From NCBI GenBank assembly GCA_039809985.1, contig JBDHWC010000005.1, positions 1 through 64,000 on the forward strand: 64,000 nt of DNA, given 5' to 3'. Below are positions 26,757 to 34,114 of this stretch, piece by piece. The position numbers and the translations under genes were made by a program. The notes beneath the pieces were generated by a model that worked only from the letters and a program-made list of their open reading frames with translations, had not been told where the DNA came from and did no database searches. How positions within the stretch are numbered: position 1 is the first letter of the stretch; every line of letters starts with the position of its first letter. The DNA comes from JAICJJ01 sp039809985 (GTDB taxonomy: Bacteria; Chloroflexota; Chloroflexia; Thermomicrobiales; UBA6265).

Positions 26757-28478
26757 TCAGTCCGCCGCGGCGGCGACCGCCTCCGGGTGGTGGATCGGGC
26801 AGGCTCCGGCCGTGCAGGTCTGCTGCTCGATGTGCTGGAGGAACTCCTCCGGGTACATCTGCAGCATCCCGAGCAGCGGCATCGGCGCGACCTGGCCGAG
26901 GCCGCAGAGGGACAGTTCGATGATGTGGTTCGAGGTGCGGTGCATCAGCGGCAGGTCGTCGAGCGAGCCGCGGCCGAGCCGGACCCGGTCGAGCATCTCG
27001 ACCAAGGTGACGTTGCCGAGGCGGCAGGGGACGCACTTGGAGCACGACTCGTAGCGGTTGAAGGCGGTCAGGTAGCGGGCGAAGTCGACGGCGCAGACGT
27101 GCTGGTCGAAGACGACGAAGCCGCCGGAGCCGAGCATGCCGCCGAGGTCGGTCAGCGAGTCGAAGTCGACCGGCCGGTCGAGGTGCTCGTCCTTCAGCGG
27201 ACCGGCCGAGACGCCGCCGGTCTGGATCCCCTTGAACTCGTGGCCGGGGCGCATGCCGCCCCAGATCTCCTCGACCAGGGTGCGCATCGTGGTCCCCATC
27301 GGGACCTCGACGAGGCCGACGTTGTTGAGCGGCCCCTGCACCGTCATCAGCTTGGTCCCCTTGCTCTTCTCGGTGCCGATCGACGCGAACCACGCGCCGC
27401 CGTTGAGAATGATGTCGGGGATGTTGGAGAGGGTCTCGGTGTTGTTGGCGACGGTCGGCCGCCGCCAGATGCCCTCCTCGACCGAGCGGGGCGGCTTCGT
27501 CCGCGGCTGGCCGCGGACGCCCATGATTGAGTACATCAGGGCCGAGCCCTCGCCGCAGATGTACGCGCCGCCGCCGGTGCGGACCCGGAAGAAGACGTCC
27601 TTGCCGGAGCCGAGGACGTTCTTGCCGATCAGGCCGAGCGCCTCGGCGTCGGCGACCGCCTTGCGGAAGCGCTCGATCGCCAGCGGGTACTCGCCGCCGA
27701 CGTAGTTGTAGCCGCGCTCCGCGCCGACCGAGACGCAGGCGATCAGGATCCCCTCGAGGATCCGGTGGGGGTCGCCCTCGTGGATGCGGCGGTCCTTGTA
27801 GACGTTCGGCTCACCCTCGTGCGAGTTGCAGACGACGAACTTCGGGAAGTTGCGCGCCTTGCGACCGCTCTCCCACTTGATGCCGGCCGGGAAGCCCGCG
27901 CCGCCACGACCGCGCACGTTGGCGGTCGTCACCTCGGCGATCGCCTCCTCCTGCGTCATGTCGAAGAGGACCTTGAGGTAGGCGCTGTAGGCACCCTCGG
28001 CGACGGCGTCCTCGATCGAGTTCGGGTCGATCAGGCCGACCCGCCGCAGGATGATCCGCTGCTGGTGCTTGAAGAAGGGATGGTCGTCCAGCGGCGGGAT
28101 GCCGCGGTGGGCGGTGTCGGCGCGCACGCCGACGGCGCGCTCCTCGAGTTCGCCGCGGAGCAGGGCCGGGACGTCGCCCGGCTCGATGTGGGCGTAGAGG
28201 ACGGGGGGGTCGCCGGGGCGCTTGATCTCGACCCACGGCTCCATCCACATCGCGCCGTTGCCGCTCACCTCCCGCACGACGGCGGAGGTGTCGGCCAGTT
28301 CGGCGCGGCAGGCGGCGAGGACCTTGGTCGCGCCCTTGGCGAGCGACGAGCTGTCGACGCCGACGCTGACGACGAGGTGGTCACCGTCCCAGATGCGATG
28401 CCAACGGCGCTCGGCGGCCGAGCGGAAGGCCTCGAAATCGGCCCGCGAGGTGAGTTTCGTCGTCGACTTAGTGGCCAT
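26757..28478 (-). CDS. NuoF-like NADH-binding flavoprotein subunit
   Basis: 573 residues. The NuoF core has NADH/FMN motifs (RGRGGAGFPAGIKW, CNSHEGEPNVYKDR, GGEYPLAIERF, GAYICGEGSALMYSIMG) and the N3-type [4Fe-4S] ligands in ESCSKCVPCRLGN plus LCGLGQ. The first 120 residues form a thioredoxin-like ferredoxin domain, as in FdsB/HoxF-type proteins, but the cysteines are gone (SVGVDSSSLAKG where GxC normally stands). Electron flow would be between NADH, FMN and the NuoE-like partner. No other nuo, hydrogenase or formate dehydrogenase gene is in the window, so it may be a diaphorase module of a formate dehydrogenase or similar complex. ATG 28478 overlaps the nuoE-like gene by 11 nt. Confidence 0.9.
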   Translation of the reverse strand: MATKSTTKLTSRADFEAFRSAAERRWHRIWDGDHLVVSVGVDSSSLAKGATKVLAACRAELADTSAVVREVSGNGAMWMEPWVEIKRPGDPPVLYAHIEPGDVPALLRGELEERAVGVRADTAHRGIPPLDDHPFFKHQQRIILRRVGLIDPNSIEDAVAEGAYSAYLKVLFDMTQEEAIAEVTTANVRGRGGAGFPAGIKWESGRKARNFPKFVVCNSHEGEPNVYKDRRIHEGDPHRILEGILIACVSVGAERGYNYVGGEYPLAIERFRKAVADAEALGLIGKNVLGSGKDVFFRVRTGGGAYICGEGSALMYSIMGVRGQPRTKPPRSVEEGIWRRPTVANNTETLSNIPDIILNGGAWFASIGTEKSKGTKLMTVQGPLNNVGLVEVPMGTTMRTLVEEIWGGMRPGHEFKGIQTGGVSAGPLKDEHLDRPVDFDSLTDLGGMLGSGGFVVFDQHVCAVDFARYLTAFNRYESCSKCVPCRLGNVTLVEMLDRVRLGRGSLDDLPLMHRTSNHIIELSLCGLGQVAPMPLLGMLQMYPEEFLQHIEQQTCTAGACPIHHPEAVAAAAD

Positions 28479-29043
28479 CCCCGCCCCCGTGCGCCGCATG
28501 GGCGTCCCGCCAGGAACCGCCGTCCGCGATCGCCTTTCTGATCAGGTCGTTGAGCGTGCCGGTGGTCAGCTCGCCGTGGAAGTCGGCGTCGAGCTTGCAG
28601 ATCGGGGCCCGGTCGCAGACGCCGAGGCAGCCGTTGACCACCTGCACGGTGAGTTCGCCGTCGTGCGTGGTGCCGCCGTCGGAGACGCCCCACGTGTCGG
28701 CGAGTTCCTGCACGAGGCGCTGGGAGCCCATCACGTAGCAGGCCATGCCGTGGCAGAGGAGCATGAAGTGCTTGCCGCGCGGCTCGGTCCGGAAGTCGGC
28801 GTAGAAGGTGAGGAGGCCGTAGACGCGGCTGGCCGTGGTGCCGAGGTGCTCGGCCACGACCTCGGCCGCCGGCAGGGAGACGTAGCCGAAGTGCTCGTTG
28901 ACCTCCTGCAGGGCGGCGAGGATCAGCTCCTGCGCCTCTTGGTGGTCCTGCGGCTTGAAGCGCGCCATCATCCGGCGCACCTCGTCGAGGTCGATCTCGT
29001 TGTGCGCGTGCTGCTGATCGGTCCGGTTGGCGGTGTCGGTCAC
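28468..29043 (-). CDS. NuoE-like [2Fe-2S] subunit
   Basis: 191 residues. The thioredoxin-like [2Fe-2S] ligands are Cys97 and Cys102 (LLCHGMACYVMGS) and Cys139 and Cys143 (VNGCLGVCDRAP). The N-terminal helical bundle (ELILAALQEVNEHFGYVSLP, TASRVYGLLTFYADF) is typical of the 24-kDa subunit. Pairs with the NuoF-like protein, which follows with an 11-nt overlap. The His/Gly-rich tail (AHAAHGGGDGH) is an extension that might bind metal. Transcribed from the strong promoter at 29121-29149. Confidence 0.9.
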   Translation of the reverse strand: MTDTANRTDQQHAHNEIDLDEVRRMMARFKPQDHQEAQELILAALQEVNEHFGYVSLPAAEVVAEHLGTTASRVYGLLTFYADFRTEPRGKHFMLLCHGMACYVMGSQRLVQELADTWGVSDGGTTHDGELTVQVVNGCLGVCDRAPICKLDADFHGELTTGTLNDLIRKAIADGGSWRDAHAAHGGGDGH

Positions 29044-29120
29044 CGTGTTCCCCCAAGCCTCCTCGGCCCTCGCGGCGCGGCCACGGCGACGCCACGGTCG
29101 AGCCGCCCTTGCCGTGCCGG

Positions 29121-29149
29121 AGTATAGGTTTGGCCTCCGGGGCAGTCAA
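29121..29149 (-). promoter_or_regulatory. Promoter of the nuoE-nuoF-like pair
   Basis: Minus strand TTGACT (29149-29144), exactly 17 bp, TATACT (29126-29121). About 80 nt upstream of the nuoE-like ATG. One of the best promoters in the window. Confidence 0.8.
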
Positions 29150-29186
29150 CGCGCCCGTGCCGCGGATCCGGTTCGTGCGCCCCGGT

Positions 29187-29561
29187 TCAGCGCGGGCGAC
29201 GGAAGAGCCGCTGGAAGTTGCCGTCGAACTCGCCGAGGAAGGCGTGCATCTCGAGGACGTCGTCGACCGTGACCGGCCCGAAGTCCTCCTCCGGCTCCTC
29301 CGGGTCGGGCAGGATGTCGAAGTCGCTCTCCTCGCGGCTGAGCTGGCGGAGGGCGAGCTGCGCCTGCTCGGCGTCGCCGTCGCCCATCACGGCGGCGACG
29401 AAGTTCTTGGCGTGGCACTCTTCGCAGGTCACCACCATCATCCACATGTTCTTGCGGCGAGAGACGATCTGGATGTTCTCTTCGCCGAACGTGTGGTGGC
29501 AGACGGAGCAGCGCTCCATGCGGTTGAGGACGATGGTCTTGATCTGCTTCTCGGTGTCCAT
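29187..29561 (-). CDS. Small zinc-finger protein
   Basis: 124 residues. Two CxxC pairs (Cys18/Cys21 in MERCSVCHHTF; a second in VTCEECHAKNF) should bind one zinc. The rest is acidic, including DILPDPEEPEEDFGP, with a helical C-terminus (VDDVLEMHAFLGEFDGNFQRL). No catalytic motif. It follows the bifunctional nuclease by 23 nt on the same strand, so they are probably co-transcribed. A regulatory or nucleic-acid-binding role is inference. Confidence 0.75.
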   Translation of the reverse strand: MDTEKQIKTIVLNRMERCSVCHHTFGEENIQIVSRRKNMWMMVVTCEECHAKNFVAAVMGDGDAEQAQLALRQLSREESDFDILPDPEEPEEDFGPVTVDDVLEMHAFLGEFDGNFQRLFRRPR

Positions 29562-29584
29562 CGGCTCGGGCCGCGAAGGCCCGC

Positions 29585-30124
29585 TCAGTTCCCTTTCTTG
29601 CGGTCGAAGTCGTCGAGGTCGAGCGTGTTGATGAAGTCGCGGAAGACCGAGAGGGTGCCGTCGTCGGCGGGCGCTGCGGACTCCTCGACCGCTTCGGCGC
29701 CCGCCTCCTCCTCTTCCTCGTCCGGGCCGAGGGTGACGCCGGCGCGCTCCATGACGCCGTCGTCGACCAGGATCGGCACCTTGGCCCGGACGGCGAGCGC
29801 GATCGCGTCGCTCGGACGCGAGTCGATCTCGAGGGCGCGCCCGTTCTGGTTGATCACGATCCGGGCGTAGAAGACGTCCTGCGCGAGATCGGTGACGAGG
29901 ATGCGGTCGACGTCCCCGCCGAGGTTGCCGATCAGGGTGCGCATCAGGTCGTACGGCATCGGGCGGGCGGCGGTGACGCCCTGCAGTTCCATGGCGATCG
30001 CCTCGGCCTCGTAGGCGCCGATCCAGATCGGCAAGTGCCGCTCGCCGTCGACCTCTTTCAGGATGACGACGCGGTGCTGGGTGACGAGGCTCACCCGAAT
30101 GCTCTCGACCACGGTTTCGATCAT
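29585..30124 (-). CDS. Bifunctional nuclease family protein (DUF151)
   Basis: 179 residues. The DUF151/BFN core spans about 1-135: VVILKEVDGERHLPIWIGAY, EAEAIAMELQGV, RPMPYDLMRTLIGNLG, and NGRALEIDSRPSDAIALAVR. A plant homologue has RNase/DNase activity; the bacterial role is not settled. An acidic low-complexity linker (DEEEEEAGAEAVEESAAP) and a short C-terminal helix follow. ATG 30124 has GGGAGCG upstream. Confidence 0.88.
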   Translation of the reverse strand: MIETVVESIRVSLVTQHRVVILKEVDGERHLPIWIGAYEAEAIAMELQGVTAARPMPYDLMRTLIGNLGGDVDRILVTDLAQDVFYARIVINQNGRALEIDSRPSDAIALAVRAKVPILVDDGVMERAGVTLGPDEEEEEAGAEAVEESAAPADDGTLSVFRDFINTLDLDDFDRKKGN

Positions 30125-30239
30125 CAGGCGCTCCCGCGGCGGCGTCCGGCGCCCGACCGGGCGGCGTGGTGTGCGTGCTACGGGTTGGCGGGTCGGCAGC
30201 GGCTCCGAGGTCGGTTCGCGACGGTTCGCCAACGCTTGA

Positions 30240-30245
30240 AGTCTA
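30240..30245 (-). promoter_or_regulatory. Candidate -10 box of the nuclease gene
   Basis: TAGACT on the minus strand in the 228-bp gap between lepB and the bifunctional nuclease, about 115 nt upstream of its ATG. No convincing -35; the rest of the gap shows nothing else. Confidence 0.45.
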
Positions 30246-30352
30246 CACCCCGGCAACGGTCGGGGGCCATGCACCGGCCGTCCCGGGGCGGGTTGCGGCC
30301 GCCGGTCGCGGCTGGTCGCAAACGGTGCCGGGAAGGCCGCCGCCGTCGAGCG

Positions 30353-31063
30353 TCAGCTGGACGCCGGCAGGGACTCGGGCGCGGGCGGCACCTCGGGGTA
30401 GTTGTGGTGTGGCACGAAGCCGATCGTGTCGACCGGCCAGTAGCCGAGCCATGCCTTGCCGATCACGCTGTCGATCGGGACCGGGCCGAAGACGCGCGAG
30501 TCGGAGGAGTTGCCGCGGTTGTCGCCCATGACGAAGAGGTCGCCGGCGGGGACCACCACGTCGCAGTGCTCGTTCTTGCCGCAGCGGGTGCGCTGGTCGA
30601 GGTACGGCTCGTCGAGCGGCACGCCGTTGACGACGACCGAGCCGGCGTCGAACGTGACGTGGTCGCCGGGCAGGCCGACGATCCGTTTGATGTACGGCTT
30701 GTTGGAGTTGACCGGCGGGTTGAAGACGATGATGTCGCCGCGCTGCGGCGCCCCGAACGGGTACCACCACGCGCCGCCGGCGGTCTGGTCGCCCGGCAGC
30801 AGGGCGTCGACCACGCCGGCGTCGAAGTGGAGGTAGGCGTTGCGGTCGACGAGGAGCATTTCCTGGTCGTGCAGGTTCGGCACCATGCTCTCGCCGTCGA
30901 CCCGGAAGTTGAGGACGACGAGGCGGACGCCGATGAAGATGAGCGCCGCCAGCAGCAGGGTCTCGAGCACTTCGCGCACGGCGCGGCCGCTGGAGGCGGC
31001 CGCCGGCGCGTCGGCCGCGCTGGGGGTCAGTTCCGGGGACGGGCTCAGTTTCTGGTCGACCAT
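30353..31063 (-). CDS. lepB: Signal peptidase I
   Basis: 236 residues. A single N-terminal membrane segment (about 32-52, LLLAALIFIGVRLVVL) is followed by the Ser/Lys catalytic dyad: Ser59 in VDGESMVPNL and Lys126 in YIKRIVGLPGD. The other family boxes are RGDIIVF and GDNRGNSSDSR. It removes signal peptides after Sec or Tat export. An N-terminal cytoplasmic Ser/Ala/Pro-rich stretch precedes the membrane segment. ATG 31063 follows GAGGG. It lies downstream of tatA, separated by a strong terminator on the same strand, so it probably has its own promoter (not seen). Confidence 0.94.
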   Translation of the reverse strand: MVDQKLSPSPELTPSAADAPAAASSGRAVREVLETLLLAALIFIGVRLVVLNFRVDGESMVPNLHDQEMLLVDRNAYLHFDAGVVDALLPGDQTAGGAWWYPFGAPQRGDIIVFNPPVNSNKPYIKRIVGLPGDHVTFDAGSVVVNGVPLDEPYLDQRTRCGKNEHCDVVVPAGDLFVMGDNRGNSSDSRVFGPVPIDSVIGKAWLGYWPVDTIGFVPHHNYPEVPPAPESLPASS

Positions 31064-31120
31064 CAAACCCTCGCCGGCCGCGACCCGGTGTCGGCCGGTC
31101 GGGCATCAGGCAGAAAAAAG

Positions 31121-31146
31121 GGGAGCGGAGCCACGGCTCCGCTCCC
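31121..31146 (-). terminator. Rho-independent terminator of tatA
   Basis: GGGAGCGGAGCC (31121-31132) pairs with GGCTCCGCTCCC (31135-31146), and on the minus strand a CTTTTTTC run follows directly. It is the most canonical intrinsic terminator here. Confidence 0.88.
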
Positions 31147-31184
31147 GGTGTGCACGCGACGGTCCGGGACCCGCGCAGGACGAT

Positions 31185-31433
31185 CTAGATGTCGTCGGCG
31201 CGGACGGTCTTCTCGGCGCTGCTGGCCATGGTGGCAGTCGTGTCGGCAGCCGCCGCCCCGGCCGCGGTGGCCGACGTGGGCGAGGGGAGGACGTCCGTGG
31301 TCGCTTCCTTCTTGAACTCCTTGACGCCCTGGCCGAGCGACTTGGCCACCTCGGGAAGCTTGCCTGCGCCGAAGATGATCATGACGATCACCAGCACGAC
31401 CATCAGTTCCTGCCAACCGATCCCGCCGAGCAT
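31185..31433 (-). CDS. tatA: Twin-arginine translocase subunit TatA
   Basis: 82 residues. The short N-terminal membrane helix (LGGIGWQELMVVLVIVMIIF), the FGAGKLPEVAKSLGQGVKEF hinge and amphipathic helix, and a Ser/Thr/Ala-rich tail are standard for TatA/TatE. It forms the translocation pore for folded proteins. No tatC is in the window. Two probable Tat substrates are encoded nearby (24648 and 35861). It has its own promoter (31491-31520) and terminator. Confidence 0.92.
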   Translation of the reverse strand: MLGGIGWQELMVVLVIVMIIFGAGKLPEVAKSLGQGVKEFKKEATTDVLPSPTSATAAGAAAADTTATMASSAEKTVRADDI

Positions 31434-31490
31434 GTCGTTTCTCCCTTCCGCCGCACGGAGTGGCGGCGCACGCTGTCCCGAGACGCTTTC

Positions 31491-31520
31491 AGTCTAGCAG
31501 TGGCCGCGAGAGGCGGGCAA
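31491..31520 (-). promoter_or_regulatory. Promoter of tatA
   Basis: Minus strand TTGCCC (31520-31515), 18-bp spacer and TAGACT (31496-31491), with TGC just before the -10 (extended -10). About 58 nt upstream of the ATG. Confidence 0.6.
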
Positions 31521-31576
31521 CCGCTCGGGACGGTCCCCGGACCGGAATGTGCCGCGACGCCGCATCGCTCGCCGCG

Positions 31577-31804
31577 CTAGTTCGCGCCGACGAAGCTGGC
31601 GATGATCGTCAGCAGCACGAAGACGATCGACACGCCGATCGTGAACTGGTAGAGCGTCTTCTCCACCCCGCGCCTGGTTCGGTAGATCGACCCGCTGTCG
31701 CCGCCGAACGCGCCGCTGAACGACGATCCCTTGGTCTGGAGCAGGATGACGAGGGTCAGCACCACCGAGACGATGATGACTGCCAGGCTGATGGCCGTCT
31801 GCAT
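31577..31804 (-). CDS. secG: Preprotein translocase subunit SecG
   Basis: 75 residues. Two membrane helices (ISLAVIIVSVVLTLVILLQ and FTIGVSIVFVLLTIIASFVG) flank the conserved loop QTKGSSFSGAFGGD. An auxiliary subunit of SecYEG. ATG 31804 gives the standard SecG start; an upstream in-frame codon would add 21 unconserved residues. Lies 96 bp after pgk, a common association in Gram-positive and Chloroflexi genomes. Confidence 0.9.
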   Translation of the reverse strand: MQTAISLAVIIVSVVLTLVILLQTKGSSFSGAFGGDSGSIYRTRRGVEKTLYQFTIGVSIVFVLLTIIASFVGAN

Positions 31805-31900
31805 GCCGAATGGTCCTCGGTCAGGTCTCGCGCGTGACACGGAATCGCCGGTCGCGAAATCTACCACCCCGCCCGGCGGGCGGCAACGCGCGGACGCGCC

Positions 31901-33079
31901 TCAGGCGTCCGGCAGGGCGGCGATGCCGGGCAGGGACCGTCCCTCGAGGAACTCGAGCGACGCGCCGCCGCCGGTCGAGACGAAGCCGATCGAGTCCGCC
32001 AGCCCGGTCGCCTCCAGCGCGGCGATCGAGTCGCCGCCGCCGACCACCGTGAAGCCGTCGCAGGCGGCCACCGCCCGTGCCACGCCGAGCGTGCCCCCGG
32101 CGAACGCGGGTCGCTCGGCGACGCCCATCGGGCCGTTCCAGAAGACAGTGCCGGCCCCCGCGATCCGCTCGCCGAAGGCGGCGACGGTCGCCGGGCCGAT
32201 GTCGAGGATCATCGCGTCGGCCGGCACGTCGGCCGCCGGCACGACGCGCCCGCGCTCGGCGGCGACCGACGACGCCACCACGACGTCGATCGGCAGGAGG
32301 ACCGGCACCCCGAGCGCCCGGCCCTTGGCCAGAATCGCCGCTGCCTCGTCGGCCAGGTCGGGCTCGCAGAGCGACGCGCCGACCGCGTGGCCGGCGGCGA
32401 GGAGGAACGTGTTGGCCATGCCGCCGCCGAGCAGCAAAGCGTCGAGGCGCTCGAGCAGGTTGCCGGCGACGGCCAGTTTGTCGGAGACCTTCGCCCCGCC
32501 GAGGAGGCCGACGAACGGCCGGGCCGGGTTCTCCAGCAGGGCCGACAGCGTCTCGGTCTCGCGTCGCAGCAGGTAGCCGGCGCACGCCGGGAGGTGCGCC
32601 GCGATGCCGACGGTCGAGGCGTGGGCGCGGTGGGCGGTGCCGAAGGCGTCGTTGACGAACAGGTCGGCGAGCGAGGCGAGGGCTTGCGCCAGCGCCGGGT
32701 CGTTGGCTTCCTCGCCCGGCTCGAAGCGGACGTTCTCGAGCAGCAGCACGTCGCCCGGGGCGAGCGCCTCGACCGCGGCGGCGACGGTCGGCCCGACCAC
32801 CGCGTCGGCCAGCCGCACCGGTTCGCCGAGCAGCTCGCCGAGGCGGTCGGCGACCGGGGCGAGCGAGAACTCGGGGCTCGGGCCCCCCTTCGGCCGCCCA
32901 AGGTGGCTGACGACGATCACGCGCGCGCCGCGCTGCATGAGGGCGCGGAGGGTGGGCAGGGCGGCCCGGATCCGGGTGTCGTCCCCCACCGCGCCGTCGC
33001 TGATCGGCACGTTGAGGTCGGCCCGGACGAGGACGCGCCTGCCGGCGACGTCGAGGTCGTCGAACGAGCGCTTGGCCAC
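31901..33079 (-). CDS. pgk: Phosphoglycerate kinase
   Basis: 392 residues. Interconverts 1,3-bisphosphoglycerate and 3-phosphoglycerate with ATP formation. Motifs: RRVLVRADLNVPI near the N-terminus, VIVVSHLGRPKG, LLLENVRFEPGEE, FVGLLGGAKVSDKL, and the C-terminal FWNGPMGVAE and VVGGGDSIAALE. A GTG start at 33079 gives (M)AKRSFDDLDVAGRR. It begins 9 nt after the gap stop. Confidence 0.96.
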   Translation of the reverse strand: MAKRSFDDLDVAGRRVLVRADLNVPISDGAVGDDTRIRAALPTLRALMQRGARVIVVSHLGRPKGGPSPEFSLAPVADRLGELLGEPVRLADAVVGPTVAAAVEALAPGDVLLLENVRFEPGEEANDPALAQALASLADLFVNDAFGTAHRAHASTVGIAAHLPACAGYLLRRETETLSALLENPARPFVGLLGGAKVSDKLAVAGNLLERLDALLLGGGMANTFLLAAGHAVGASLCEPDLADEAAAILAKGRALGVPVLLPIDVVVASSVAAERGRVVPAADVPADAMILDIGPATVAAFGERIAGAGTVFWNGPMGVAERPAFAGGTLGVARAVAACDGFTVVGGGDSIAALEATGLADSIGFVSTGGGASLEFLEGRSLPGIAALPDA

Positions 33080-33088
33080 GGCCGGCCG

Positions 33089-34114
33089 CTAGCTCGGGAA
33101 GCCGCGCTCGCAGACGAGGGCGGCAAGGTCGGCGACCCGGCAGGAGTAGCCCCACTCGTTGTCGTACCAGGCGACGATCTTGACGAGGTCGTCGCCGACC
33201 GCCATGGTCGACATCCCGTCGACGATCGACGACCGGGAGTCCTGCCGGAAGTCGCTGGAGACGAGCGGCTCGTCGGTGAAGCCGAGGATGCCCTGCAGGG
33301 CGTCGCTGGCGGCGGCGGTGCGCAGCGCGTCGTTCACCTGCGAGGCCTTGGCCGGCTTCTCGGTCTCGATCACGAAGTCGATGATGGAGACGGTCGGGAC
33401 CGGCACGCGCAGCGAGAAGCCGTCGAACTTCCCCTTCAGCTCGGGGAGGACGAGGGCCACCGCCTTCGCCGCCCCGGTGCTGGTCGGGATGATGTTGCCG
33501 GCGGCGGCGCGGGCCCGGCGCAGGTCCTTGTGCGGACCGTCGAGGGTCATCTGGTCGTTGGTGTAGGCGTGGACCGTGGTCATCAGGCCGCGCTTGATGC
33601 CGAACTCCTCGAGCATCACCTTGGCGATCGGGGCGAGGCAGTTCGTCGTGCAGGACGCGTTCGAGATGATGTCGTGGTCCTCCGGGTCGTAGGCCGTCTC
33701 GTTGACCCCGAGCACGACGGTGAGGTCCTCGCCCTTGGCCGGGCCGGTGATGATCACCTTCTTGGCCCCGGCGTCGAGGTGGCCGGAGGCGTCGGTGGCG
33801 TCGGAGAACCGGCCGGTCGACTCGATCACGAGGTCGACCTTGTCCGACTTCCACGGCACGTCGGCCGGGCTCTTCTCGGAGTGGACCGTGATCTGCTTGC
33901 CGTTGACGGTCAGCGCGTGCTTGCCCGCTTCGACCTCGGCGTCGAACCGGCCGTAGGTGGAGTCGTACTTGAGCAGGTGGGCGAGGGTGGAGGGGCTGGT
34001 CTGGTCGTTGACCGCCACCACTTCGAACAAGTCGTCGAACCCGCCGTCGGTGATTGCCTTGAACACCTGGCGCCCGATGCGGCCGAACCCGTTAATCCCG
34101 ACCCGATAGACCAT
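33089..34114 (-). CDS. gap: Glyceraldehyde-3-phosphate dehydrogenase
   Basis: 341 residues. NAD-binding start VYRVGINGFGRIGRQVFKAI; catalytic Cys in SNASCTTNCLAP; then TTVHAYTNDQMTLDGPHKDL, and the end WYDNEWGYSCRVADL. Interconverts G3P and 1,3-bisphosphoglycerate. Its ATG lies 23 nt inside the end of yvcK, so it is translationally linked to that gene. Confidence 0.96.
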   Translation of the reverse strand: MVYRVGINGFGRIGRQVFKAITDGGFDDLFEVVAVNDQTSPSTLAHLLKYDSTYGRFDAEVEAGKHALTVNGKQITVHSEKSPADVPWKSDKVDLVIESTGRFSDATDASGHLDAGAKKVIITGPAKGEDLTVVLGVNETAYDPEDHDIISNASCTTNCLAPIAKVMLEEFGIKRGLMTTVHAYTNDQMTLDGPHKDLRRARAAAGNIIPTSTGAAKAVALVLPELKGKFDGFSLRVPVPTVSIIDFVIETEKPAKASQVNDALRTAAASDALQGILGFTDEPLVSSDFRQDSRSSIVDGMSTMAVGDDLVKIVAWYDNEWGYSCRVADLAALVCERGFPS

